This document shows positions 52,512-61,048 of a stretch of DNA of 64,000 nucleotides, in pieces. The position numbers and the translations under genes were made by a program. Numbering within the stretch: the stretch's first letter is position 1; the number at the start of each line of letters is the position of its first letter. The stretch lies in the NCBI RefSeq assembly GCF_014534645.1, contig NZ_JACVQF010000191.1:1-64000 (forward strand), given 5' to 3'. The DNA comes from Streptomyces griseicoloratus. Lineage in GTDB: Bacteria > Actinomycetota > Actinomycetes > Streptomycetales > Streptomycetaceae. The notes below the pieces were generated by a model. The model saw nothing but the letters and a program-made list of their open reading frames with translations, ran no database searches and was not told where the DNA came from.

Positions 52512-54025
52512 CCCCCGAGACCGCGGACACCTACACCAACCCGGTCCTGAACGCCGACTGGTCCGACCCGGACGTCGTCCGCGTCGGCGAGGACTTCTAC
52601 CTGACCGCCTCCAGCTTCGGCCGCGCCCCCGGCCTGCCGCTGCTGCACTCCCGCGACCTGGTCAACTGGACCCTGGTGGGCCACGCCCTGGACCGCCTGG
52701 AGCCGGCGGACGACTTCGCGGTGCCGCGCCACGACTGCGGGGTGTGGGCACCCTCCCTGCGGCACCACGCCGGCCGCTTCTGGATCTTCTGGGGCGACCC
52801 CGACCAGGGGATCTTCCAGGTCAACGCCCCGGAGATCCGGGGGCCCTGGACCACACCGCACCTGGTGAAGGAGGGCAAGGGCCTGATCGACCCCTGCCCG
52901 CTGTGGGACGAGGAGACCGGCGAGGCGTACCTCGTGCACGCCTGGGCCAGGTCCCGTTCCGGCGTCAAGAACCGGCTCACCGGCCACCGCATGCACCCGG
53001 ACGGCACCGCCGTCCTGGACGAGGGCAAGGTGATCGTCGACGCCGACCGGATCCCCGGCTGGTTCACCCTGGAGGGCCCGAAACTCTACCGGCACGACGG
53101 CTGGTTCTGGATCATGGCGCCCGCCGGGGGAGTGGAGACGGGCTGGCAGGGCGCGTTCCGCTCGCGCGGCTTCTTCGGGCCGTACGAGGAGAAGGTCGTC
53201 CTGGAGCAGAAGGACACCGACGTCAACGGCCCCCACCAGGGCGGCTGGGTGCGCACCCCGGCCGGCGAGGACTGGTTCCTGCACTTCCAGCAGCGCGGCG
53301 CCCACGGCCGGGTCGTCCACCTCCAGCCCATGCGCTGGGGCCCGGACGGCTGGCCGGTGCTGGGCGACGACGGTGCCCCGGTGAGCGTCCACCGGCGTCC
53401 CGCGCTGCCGCCGCAGCCCCCGGCGGCGCCCGCCACGGACGACGACTTCCCCGGCGGACGGTTCGGCCGCCAGTGGTCGTGGACGGCCAACCCGCGCGAC
53501 GGCTGGGCCACCCAGCACTCCGGCGACGGCCTGAAGCTGGCCTGCGTCCGCTCCGCCGACGCCCACGACCTGCGCAGGCTGCCGAACGTCCTCACCCAGC
53601 GGCTGCCCGGTCACCCGTCGGCCGTGGAGGTGGAACTGTGCCTGGACAGCGAGGAGCCGGGCGCGCGGGCGGGGCTCGCGGTGCTCGGTGACGCCTACCG
53701 CTGGATCGGGCTCCAGCGGGGCGCGGACGGGTCGGTGCACCTGGTGCACCGGTTCGCCGAGCCGGTCGCCGAGGCGGAGCGGGACGCCGACCGCCCCCGG
53801 CTCGCGCCCGAAGGGCGGGCCCGGCTGCGGATCGAGGCGGACGCCGGGGCGCGCTGCCGCTTCTCCTGCGACGTCGGCGACGGCTTCCGGCCCACCGGCC
53901 AGGTCTTCGCCGCCGCCCCCTGGCGCTGGGTCGGCGCCCTGCTCGGCCTGTTCGCGCTCGCGCCCGCCGGCCAGGGACACGCCGGCGCGGCGACCTTCAC
54001 GCAGTTCCGCATCAGACCCCAGTAA
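52508..54025 (+). CDS. Glycoside hydrolase family 43 (arabinofuranosidase/xylosidase-like)
   Basis: A 505-residue enzyme with no signal peptide, so it works on imported oligomers. The five-blade propeller (about 1-310) has the catalytic base D20 in NADWSDPDVVRV, the pKa-modulating aspartate in LIDPCPLWDEETGEAYLVH, and the acid glutamate in FTLEGPKLYRHDG. A C-terminal beta-sandwich (about 320-505, DDDFPGGRFGRQWSWTANPR onwards) is typical of larger GH43 subfamilies. Likely removes arabinose or xylose from pectin side chains. Confidence 0.88.
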   Translation: MTPETADTYTNPVLNADWSDPDVVRVGEDFYLTASSFGRAPGLPLLHSRDLVNWTLVGHALDRLEPADDFAVPRHDCGVWAPSLRHHAGRFWIFWGDPDQGIFQVNAPEIRGPWTTPHLVKEGKGLIDPCPLWDEETGEAYLVHAWARSRSGVKNRLTGHRMHPDGTAVLDEGKVIVDADRIPGWFTLEGPKLYRHDGWFWIMAPAGGVETGWQGAFRSRGFFGPYEEKVVLEQKDTDVNGPHQGGWVRTPAGEDWFLHFQQRGAHGRVVHLQPMRWGPDGWPVLGDDGAPVSVHRRPALPPQPPAAPATDDDFPGGRFGRQWSWTANPRDGWATQHSGDGLKLACVRSADAHDLRRLPNVLTQRLPGHPSAVEVELCLDSEEPGARAGLAVLGDAYRWIGLQRGADGSVHLVHRFAEPVAEAERDADRPRLAPEGRARLRIEADAGARCRFSCDVGDGFRPTGQVFAAAPWRWVGALLGLFALAPAGQGHAGAATFTQFRIRPQ

Positions 54026-54058
54026 CCCACCCCACCCGTACGCCTGTTGGGAGCCGCA

Positions 54059-55108
54059 ATGACGCACCTCCGTAGCAAGCGCTTGCCGGGAGCCGGCAGA
54101 ACCCTCGCCGCCGTCCTCGGTCTGGTCACCGCCCTGGGTCTCGGGACGCTCGGCGAGGCACGGGCCGCTCCGGGCGCAGAGACCGGGACCCCTCGCTTCA
54201 CCGACCGGCCGCACGGCTTCGCCTCCCTCGCCGGCGGCACCACCGGCGGCGCCGGCGGCGAGGTCGTCACCGTCACCGACCAGGCCGCGCTGGTGAAGTA
54301 CGCGGCGGCCGAGGAGCCGTACGTCATCCGGGTGGCGGGCGCGATCGACGTCGAGCCATTCGGCGCGGAAATCGTGGTCGGTTCGGACAAGACGATCGTC
54401 GGTGTGGGCGACACCGGCGAGATCGTCCACGGCGAGCTGCACCTGAACCCCGGCACGCACAACGTGATCATCCGCAACCTGACGATCCGCGACTCGGCGG
54501 TCGAGGGGAACTGGGACTGCAAGGACACCGACTACGACGGCATCCAGATGGACACCGTCCACCACGTGTGGGTCGACCACAACCGGTTCTCGAACATCTG
54601 CGACGGGCAGCTCGACGTCCGCAAGGACAGCGAGTACGTCACCGTCTCCTACAACCGGTTCGAGAACAACAACAAGACGTTCGGACTGGGCTGGACGACG
54701 AACGTCAGGACGCAGATCACGATCGACCACAACTGGTTCGCGAACACCAAGCAGCGCAACCCCTCCGTGGACAACGCCGCCCGCGCGCACCTGTACAACA
54801 ACTACCTGACGGCGCAGGCGGACCCGGGCGACCCCGTGTGGACGTACGGGAACTGGTCGCGCGGCGCCACGAAGATGGTCATCGAGAACAGCTACTACCA
54901 GGACGTCCAGCACCCCTACCAGGCCGACGCCACCGCCGAGCTGGTGCAGCGCGGATCGATCCTGAAGAACACGACGGGCCGGCACGACGAGTGGGGCGCC
55001 GCCTTCGACCCGCGCGACTTCTACGACTACCGGCTCGACCCCGCGGCGGCCGTCCCCGCCCTGGTGAAGCGCTTCTCGGGACCGCAGAAGCAGATCGGCA
55101 CCCACTGA
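54059..55108 (+). CDS. Secreted pectate lyase, family PL1 (second copy)
   Basis: A 349-residue precursor. The Sec signal ends at EARAAPGAE near 39. The compact PL1 beta-helix carries TDQAALVKYAAAEEPYVIRVAGAIDV, NVIIRNLTIRDS, HHVWVDHNRFSNICDGQLDVRKDSEYVTVSYNRF with calcium-binding aspartates, and IDHNWFANTKQRNPSV with the catalytic arginine. It differs in architecture from the other two PL1 proteins. The ATG has GGGAG six bases upstream. A 12-base palindrome GCAAGCGCTTGC (54075-54086) lies within codons 6-10. Confidence 0.9.
   Translation: MTHLRSKRLPGAGRTLAAVLGLVTALGLGTLGEARAAPGAETGTPRFTDRPHGFASLAGGTTGGAGGEVVTVTDQAALVKYAAAEEPYVIRVAGAIDVEPFGAEIVVGSDKTIVGVGDTGEIVHGELHLNPGTHNVIIRNLTIRDSAVEGNWDCKDTDYDGIQMDTVHHVWVDHNRFSNICDGQLDVRKDSEYVTVSYNRFENNNKTFGLGWTTNVRTQITIDHNWFANTKQRNPSVDNAARAHLYNNYLTAQADPGDPVWTYGNWSRGATKMVIENSYYQDVQHPYQADATAELVQRGSILKNTTGRHDEWGAAFDPRDFYDYRLDPAAAVPALVKRFSGPQKQIGTH
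54075..54086 (+). promoter_or_regulatory. Perfect palindrome at the start of the PL1 gene
   Basis: GCAAGCGCTTGC is a perfect 12-base palindrome sharing the AAGCGCTT core of the site at 47315-47322. It lies inside the coding sequence, 16 bases after the ATG, where a repressor could block elongation or initiation. Chance occurrence in codons for S-K-R-L cannot be excluded. Confidence 0.35.
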
Positions 55109-55172
55109 TCCCCCCCCCACGCGTTCAGCACGTTCACCTCTTTCGTTGGATCCAGAAGAAGAGAGCCGACCA

Positions 55173-56534
55173 ATGAAGATCAGCATTCGCAGCAGCAGCA
55201 CAGGCAGGCGCCGGACGTCGGCCGCCGTCGCCCTGGGGGCCGTGCTCGCGCTGACCGCCACCGCCTGCGGCGACGACGGCAGCGGGGCGGGCGGCGACAA
55301 GGGCGCCGAGGGCAGCGGCAAGGGGAAGATCGTCTTCTGGGACAACAACGGCGGTGTCCGCACCGACATCTGGAAGGAGATCATCGCCGACTTCGAGAAG
55401 GCCAACCCGGACATCGACGTCGAGTACGTCGGCATCGCCGCCACCGAGTACCAGTCCAAGGTCGACACCGCCATCCAGGGCGGCGGCCTGCCGGACGTCG
55501 GCGGTGTCGGCGCGGCGATGCTCGCGGGCTTCGCCGCCCAGGACGCGCTGGAGCCGCTGGAGAACCGGCTCACGGGATCGTCGCTGAACAGCAAGCTCAA
55601 CAAGGACATGCTCGAGTCGCTGAAGGCGGCCGGCGGCGGTGACGGCCGCCTGTACTCGGTCCCGACCTCCGCCAACAACGGCGTCCTCTACTACCGCACC
55701 GACCTGTTCGACAAGGCCGGCCTGGAGCCGCCGACGACCTGGGACGCGTTCTTCGAGGCCGCGCAGAAGCTCACGAACGAGGACAAGAACGAGTTCGGCT
55801 ACACCATCCGCGGCGGCGCCGGCTCCATCGCCCAGGCGCTCGACGCGATGTACGGGCAGTCCGGCATCACGTCGTTCTGGGACGCCCAGCGCGAGAAGAC
55901 CACCGTCAACGACCCGAAGAACGTGGCGGCGCTGGAGAAGTACGCGGCCCTCTACAAGAAGGCCACGCCGGCCGCCGACGTCAACAACGACTTCACCAAG
56001 ATGGTCGCCCAGTGGGACTCCGGCACCATCGGCATGCTGAACCACAACCTGGGCTCCTACCAGGACCACGTGAAGGCCCTCGGGACGGAGAAGTTCCGCG
56101 GCATTCCGCAGCCGACCGGGCCCGGCGGCAAGCGCGTCCAGGTGTCCAACCCGGTCGACGGTCTCGGCCTGTTCAAGAGCTCCAAGAACAAGGACGCCGC
56201 CTGGAAGTTCATCGAGTTCGCCCTCTCCCACGAGGAGAACTCGAAGTTCAACGAGTCGGCGGGGCAGGTCCCGGCGAACACGGAGGCCGCGAACGACGCG
56301 TGGATCACCAAGGCCGAGCCGACGAAGCTGGCGGCGCAGGCGCTGAACGACGGGTCCACGACCATCGTCCAGCTGCCGTACTACCTGCCGGACTGGAACA
56401 CGATCTCCAAGGCCGACAACGAGCCGAACTTCCAGAAGGTGCTGCTGGGCAAGATGAGCGCGAAGGACTTCCTGGACACGATGGCCGAGCAGCTGAACGA
56501 GGCGCAGGCCGAGTGGAACGAGCAGATGGCCTAG
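55173..56534 (+). CDS. Sugar-binding lipoprotein of the pectin-oligomer transporter
   Basis: A 453-residue solute-binding protein. The lipobox TATAC places the lipidated cysteine at 32, followed by a Gly/Asp/Ser-rich linker. The mature domain begins GKIVFWDNNGGVRTDIWKEI and has VPTSANNGVLYYRTDLFDKAGLEPPTTWDAF, the sugar-binding family lobe motif. It is the only binding protein in the cluster and most likely serves the permeases at 47365 and 48297. A separate position downstream of the enzymes allows higher expression. It is followed by a strong terminator. Confidence 0.88.
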   Translation: MKISIRSSSTGRRRTSAAVALGAVLALTATACGDDGSGAGGDKGAEGSGKGKIVFWDNNGGVRTDIWKEIIADFEKANPDIDVEYVGIAATEYQSKVDTAIQGGGLPDVGGVGAAMLAGFAAQDALEPLENRLTGSSLNSKLNKDMLESLKAAGGGDGRLYSVPTSANNGVLYYRTDLFDKAGLEPPTTWDAFFEAAQKLTNEDKNEFGYTIRGGAGSIAQALDAMYGQSGITSFWDAQREKTTVNDPKNVAALEKYAALYKKATPAADVNNDFTKMVAQWDSGTIGMLNHNLGSYQDHVKALGTEKFRGIPQPTGPGGKRVQVSNPVDGLGLFKSSKNKDAAWKFIEFALSHEENSKFNESAGQVPANTEAANDAWITKAEPTKLAAQALNDGSTTIVQLPYYLPDWNTISKADNEPNFQKVLLGKMSAKDFLDTMAEQLNEAQAEWNEQMA

Positions 56535-56549
56535 TCGTTCCGGTTCCCG

Positions 56550-56593
56550 CCGTGGGACGGTCCGCGGTCCACGGGCCGCGGACCGTCCCACGG
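56550..56593 (+). terminator. Terminator after the binding-protein gene
   Basis: A perfect 18-base stem (56550-56567 with 56576-56593, CGTGGGACGGTCCGCGG type) and an eight-base loop, 15 bases after the stop. It closes the long transporter-enzyme unit. Confidence 0.9.
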
Positions 56594-56629
56594 GAAGCCG
56601 TTCGTCCCTCCTCCGAAAGGCACACCGGC

Positions 56630-57430
56630 GTGTCACTCACGCGCAGACAGGTCACCGCAGCCACCGTCACCGCCCTTCCGCTGGCGTTCGCGGCAACCGG
56701 AACCGCACAGGCCGCACGTCACCGGCCCCGCACCCTCTACATCGCCGGCGACTCCACCGCCGCCCAGAAGTACGCCGACGCCGCTCCCGAGACCGGCTGG
56801 GGCATGGCGGCGCCCTTCTTCCTCCGCGGGGAACTGGGCGTCTCTAACCACGCCGTCAACGGGCGGAGTTCCAAGAGCTTCGTCGACGAGGGGCGGCTCG
56901 ACGCGATCCTCGGATCGATCCGGCCCGGCGACTTCCTCCTGATCCAGTTCGCCCACAACGACGAGAAGAAGGAGGACCCCGCCCGCTACACCGAGCCCTG
57001 GACGACGTACCAGGACCACCTGCGGCTGTACGTCGAGGGCGCCCGGGCCCGCGGGGCACGGCCGGTGCTGGCCACGCCCGTCGAGCGGCGCCGGTTCGAC
57101 GCGGACGGCCGGGCGGTGCCGAGCCACGGCGAGTACCCGGCGGCGATGCGGGAGCTGGCCCGGGAGGAGGGCGTGGCGCTGCTGGACGTCCAGGCGCTGT
57201 CGCTCGCGCTGTGGCAGCGGATCGGCGTCGAGGGGACGAAGACGTACTTCAACTGGACCGCGACCGAGCAGGACAACACCCACTTCAACCCGCCGGGCGC
57301 GATCGAGGTCGCCCGGCTCGTCACCCGGGAGCTGCTGCGCACGCGGGTGCTGGCGCACCGGGACGTGCGCCGGCTGGACGAGGAGATCCCCGAGTCCTGG
57401 ATCGGCTGGCCCCCGGCGCCCGCCGCGTAG
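56630..57430 (+). CDS. Exported SGNH esterase (rhamnogalacturonan acetylesterase type, CE12-like)
   Basis: A 266-residue Tat- or Sec-exported enzyme (TRRQVTAATVTALPLAFAATGTAQA) that removes acetyl groups from pectin. Block I is YIAGDSTA with catalytic S42; block II is GVSNHAVNGRSSKSF; block III is IQFAHNDEKK; the final D-x-x-H is TEQDNTHFNPPG. This is the CE12 arrangement. The start is GTG at 56630 with GAAAGG nine bases upstream. It precedes a pectate lyase and a pectinesterase on the same strand. Confidence 0.88.
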   Translation: MSLTRRQVTAATVTALPLAFAATGTAQAARHRPRTLYIAGDSTAAQKYADAAPETGWGMAAPFFLRGELGVSNHAVNGRSSKSFVDEGRLDAILGSIRPGDFLLIQFAHNDEKKEDPARYTEPWTTYQDHLRLYVEGARARGARPVLATPVERRRFDADGRAVPSHGEYPAAMRELAREEGVALLDVQALSLALWQRIGVEGTKTYFNWTATEQDNTHFNPPGAIEVARLVTRELLRTRVLAHRDVRRLDEEIPESWIGWPPAPAA

Positions 57431-57468
57431 CACCCCGACCCTCATCAGGCGAGAAGGAGAGCCGCACC

Positions 57469-58796
57469 ATGGAAAGACAGAGATGGCATGGGCATGCCAT
57501 GAAGAGGGGTGCCGCGCTGATCGGCTGCACCGCCCTCGTGCTGTCCCTCACCGGCACCGCCGCCCAGGCCCGCCCCCACCACCCGCGCGACCTCGCCCGG
57601 CAGACCCTGCCGGCGAACGACGGCTGGGCGTCCCACGGCACCGGGACCACCGGGGTGCCGCCGCCGACGCCGAGCACGTGTACACCGTCAGCACCTGGGC
57701 CCAGTTCAAGGCAGCCCTCGCGGCCGGCGGCAGCGCACCGAGGATCATCAAGGTGAAGGGCACCATCGACGCGGTCGCCGACGGCTGCGACGCCTTCGCC
57801 GCGCCCGGCTACGACTTCGGCGCCTACCTGGAGAAGTACTCCCCGGAGAACTGGGGACTGGAGACCGACCTCGGCGACGAGCCCGACGACAGCCCCGAGG
57901 GACTGCGCCGCGCCTCCGCCGCCCGCCAGGACCAGGCCATCAAGGCGAACGTCCCCGCCAACACCACGATCATCGGCATCGGCCGGAACGCCGGCTTCAA
58001 GGGCGCCAGCCTCCAGATCAAGGGCGTGGACAACGTCATCGTCCGCAACCTGACCTTCGAAAGCCCCGTGGACTGCTTCCCGCAGTGGGACCCCACGGAC
58101 GGCGACAAGGGCAACTGGAACTCCGAGTACGACAGCGCCGTCGTGTACGGCTCCACCCACGTGTGGCTGGACCACAACACCTTCACCGACGGCGAGCACC
58201 CCGACAGCGCGGCCCCGACGTACTTCGGCATGCTGTACCAGCAGCACGACGGCCAGCTGGACGTGGTCCGCGGCGCCGACCACGTCACCGCCTCCTGGAA
58301 CGTCTTCACCGAGCACGACAAGACGATCCTGATCGGCAACAGCGACAGCGAGTCCACCGCCGCCGGCGACCGCGGACACCTGAAGGTGACCTTCCACCAC
58401 AACCTGTTCAAGAACCTCGTCGAGCGCGCGCCCCGGGTCCGCTTCGGCCAGGTCGACGTCTACAACAACCACTTCGTGGCCGACGACTCCTACGCCTACA
58501 GCTTCGGCATCGGCAAGGAGTCGCAGCTCGTCGCCGAGCACAACGCCTTCACGCTGCCGGACGGGGTCAGCCCCGCGAAGGTGCTGAAGAAGTGGAACGA
58601 GTCGCCGGTCACCGCCGCCCACAACCGCGTCAACGGCCGGAGCGTCGACCTGATCGCCGTGCACAACGCGGAGATCCCCGGCGAGACCCTCCAGCCGGGC
58701 GCGGGCTGGACGCCCACCCTGCGCACCGGGGTCCACCCGGCGAAGGCGGTCCCCGCGATCGTCGACCGCGGAGCGGGCGCGGGCCGCCTGCGCTGA
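57469..58796 (+). pseudogene. Pectate lyase, family PL1 (third copy), with a -1 frameshift
   Basis: Two open frames together make a normal secreted PL1 protein of about 440 residues, closely like the copy at 49190. The first (ATG 57469, AAGGAGA upstream) gives the signal peptide and TLPANDGWASHGTGTTG. The sequence then shifts: the rest (GAAADAEHVYTVSTWAQF onward to 58796) is in another frame. One G is missing from the run at 57652-57655 compared with the paralogue's GTTGGAAADDAHVHTVT. All catalytic motifs downstream are intact (THVWLDHNTFTDG, RAPRVRFGQVDVYNN). This may be a recent inactivation or a sequencing error in a G-run. Confidence 0.85.
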
Positions 58797-58810
58797 CGCG
58801 CCCCCGAACC

Positions 58811-58839
58811 GGGCCGGGGCGCCCGCACCGCCCCGGCCC
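58811..58839 (+). terminator. Hairpin between PL1 and pectinesterase genes
   Basis: GGGCCGGGGCG (58811-58821) pairs perfectly with CGCCCCGGCCC (58829-58839) over a seven-base loop, 14 bases after the PL1 stop. It may terminate or attenuate. Confidence 0.65.
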
Positions 58840-58862
58840 GCCACCTGCGAAGGAGCACCCGC

Positions 58863-59984
58863 ATGCACCGACCCGCCCTGACCCGCAGAGGCTTCCTCCT
58901 GGCGACCGCCGGCGCGGGCACCGCCCTCGGCCTCGCCGCCGGCCCCGCGTCCGCCGGGCCCCGTCCGCGCCCGTTCGGCCGCCACGGCTCACCGGCCGCC
59001 CGCGCCACCCCGAAGACCCTGTACGTCGACCCGCACGGCCGCGGCGACTTCACCTCCGTCCGGGCCGCGGTGGCCGCGGCGGCCGGCGCCGGCTGGACGC
59101 TCGTCATCGCGCCCGGCACCTACCGGGAGACGGTCGCCGTCGACGCCACCCGCACGGAGTGGACCTGGATCGGCGCCTCGGAGAACCCGCGGGACGTCGT
59201 CATCGTGTACGACAACGCGGCCGGCACCCCCAGGCCCGACGGCTCCGGCACCTACGGCACCAGCGGCTCGGCCACCACCACCGTGCAGGCCGACGGCTTC
59301 ACCGCCCGCTGGATCACCTTCGCCAACGACTGGCTGCGCGCCGACCACCCCGGCGTCAGCGGCACCCAGGCCGTCGCGATCAAGGTCCAGGGCGACCGCT
59401 CGGCCTTCCACCACTGCCGGTTCCTCGGCCACCAGGACACCCTCTACGCCGACAGCCGCGACCTCGGCCACTTCGCCCGCCAGTACTACACGCACTGTCA
59501 CGTCGAGGGCGACGTCGACTTCGTCTTCGGCCGGGCGACGGCGGTCTACGAGCACTGCCACTTCCGCACCCTGACCCGCACCGACCTGTCCACCGCGCCC
59601 TACGGCTTCGTGTTCGCGCCGTCCACGGCGGGCGCCAACCCGCGCGGCTACCTCGTGACGCACAGCCGCGTCAGCAGCGAGGCCCCCGACGGCTTCTACA
59701 AGCTGGCCCGCCCCTGGGTGCCGAGCTCCGACACCACCGCCCGCCCGATGCTCACCGTCCGCGAGACCCGCCTCGGCGCGGGCATCGACGCGGTCGCGCC
59801 CTACGCCAACATGCGCGACGCCCACCCGTGGCAGGACCAGCGCTTCCGGGAGTACCGCAACACCGGCCCCGGCGCGACGATCACCGTCCCCGAGAACCGT
59901 CCCCGGCTCACCCGCGCCGAGGCCGCGTCGCACACCCGGGAGGCGTACCTCGGGGACTGGCGGCCGTATGACCACCGCCGCTGA
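58863..59984 (+). CDS. Exported pectinesterase (CE8)
   Basis: A 373-residue Tat-exported enzyme (LTRRGFLLATAGAGTALG) that demethylates pectin so that pectate lyases can act. The beta-helix has VDPHGRGDFTSVRAAVAAA, the QD pair in FLGHQDTLYAD (near 189-199), the nucleophile region VEGDVDFVFGRATAVYEHC (near 216-234), and the arginine in KLARPWVP (near 281). The ATG has AAGGAG upstream. Its 3' end overlaps the next gene by 17 bases. Confidence 0.92.
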   Translation: MHRPALTRRGFLLATAGAGTALGLAAGPASAGPRPRPFGRHGSPAARATPKTLYVDPHGRGDFTSVRAAVAAAAGAGWTLVIAPGTYRETVAVDATRTEWTWIGASENPRDVVIVYDNAAGTPRPDGSGTYGTSGSATTTVQADGFTARWITFANDWLRADHPGVSGTQAVAIKVQGDRSAFHHCRFLGHQDTLYADSRDLGHFARQYYTHCHVEGDVDFVFGRATAVYEHCHFRTLTRTDLSTAPYGFVFAPSTAGANPRGYLVTHSRVSSEAPDGFYKLARPWVPSSDTTARPMLTVRETRLGAGIDAVAPYANMRDAHPWQDQRFREYRNTGPGATITVPENRPRLTRAEAASHTREAYLGDWRPYDHRR

Positions 59985-61032
59985 GCTGCCCGGCTTCCAC
60001 CCGTCGCTCAAGGACGAGCTGACCTTCCCGCTCGCCTGGGGCACCTCGCCGATCCGCGACTTCGGGGCGTGGCGGCGGGCGGCCCGCGCGACCGTCGAGG
60101 ACCACCTGCTCGTCGACCGGCAGGACACCACGCCGTTCGCCCCGGAGTACACCGCGCGCTCGGAGGGCGACGGATACACGCGGGAGTCGGTCACCCTCTC
60201 CCTCACCCGGTACGAACGCGTCCGCGGCGCCCTGCTCACCCCGCACGGCACCGGGCCGTTCCCGGCGGTCCTGCTGCTGCACGACCACGGCTCCCGGTTC
60301 GACATCGGCAAGGAGAAACTCGTCCGGCCCTGGTCCGACGGCACACGCCTCGCCGCCGCCGAGGAGTGGGCCGGCCGGCACTTCGGCGGACGTTTCCCCG
60401 GCGACGAACTGGCCCGGCGCGGCCATGTCGTGCTGTGCCTGGACGCCTACGGGTGGGGCGACCGCGCCCCCCTCGCCTACGAGCGGCAGCAGGCCCTGGC
60501 GAGCAGCCTGTACCACCTCGGCAGCTCCCTCGCCGGACTCATGGCCCGCGAGGACGCGCGGGCCGCCGCCTTCCTCGCCGGGCTCGGCCGCGTCGACGCC
60601 CGGCGGGTGGCGGCCCTCGGCTTCTCCATGGGCGGCTTCCGCGCCTGGCAGACGGCCGCCCTCACCGACGACGTCGCCGCCGCGGTGAGCGTGTGCTGGA
60701 TGACCGGCCTGAAGGAGATGATGGTGCCCGGCAACAACGCCCTGCGCGGGCAGTCGGCGTTCCACATGCTCCACCCCGGTCTCGCCCGGCACCTCGACCT
60801 CCCCGACGTGGCGAGCATCGCCGCGCCGAAGCCGATGCTGTTCCTGCACGGCGAGGAGGACCCGCTGTTCACGGCGGACGGCGTCCGCGCGGCGTACGCC
60901 CGGCTGCGCGCGGTCTGGAGCTCCCGCGGTGCCGGCGACCGGCTCCGTACGGAGATCCTGCCGGGTGCCGGGCACGCCTTCCCGGTCCGGGTGCAGGACG
61001 ACGTCTTCGCCTGGCTCGACGCCGTCCTGTGA
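59968..61032 (+). CDS. Dienelactone-hydrolase/acetylesterase-like alpha/beta hydrolase
   Basis: A 354-residue cytosolic alpha/beta hydrolase. The oxyanion region LLLHDHGSRFD, nucleophile S220 in GFSMGG, acid D298 in GEEDPLF and H336 in GAGHAFP make a complete triad. It is of the large family annotated as dienelactone hydrolase or cephalosporin-C deacetylase (CE7-like), often near pectinase genes, where it may deacetylate imported oligosaccharides. It overlaps the pectinesterase gene, so the two are coupled. Confidence 0.8.
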   Translation: MTTAAELPGFHPSLKDELTFPLAWGTSPIRDFGAWRRAARATVEDHLLVDRQDTTPFAPEYTARSEGDGYTRESVTLSLTRYERVRGALLTPHGTGPFPAVLLLHDHGSRFDIGKEKLVRPWSDGTRLAAAEEWAGRHFGGRFPGDELARRGHVVLCLDAYGWGDRAPLAYERQQALASSLYHLGSSLAGLMAREDARAAAFLAGLGRVDARRVAALGFSMGGFRAWQTAALTDDVAAAVSVCWMTGLKEMMVPGNNALRGQSAFHMLHPGLARHLDLPDVASIAAPKPMLFLHGEEDPLFTADGVRAAYARLRAVWSSRGAGDRLRTEILPGAGHAFPVRVQDDVFAWLDAVL

Positions 61033-61048
61033 GCCCGGACCGTGCGTC

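Noticed and set aside
55066-55075. GAAGCGCTTC palindrome as another LacI-type site
   Set aside because: It lies at the 3' end of a coding region in codons natural for V-K-R-F and has no promoter context.
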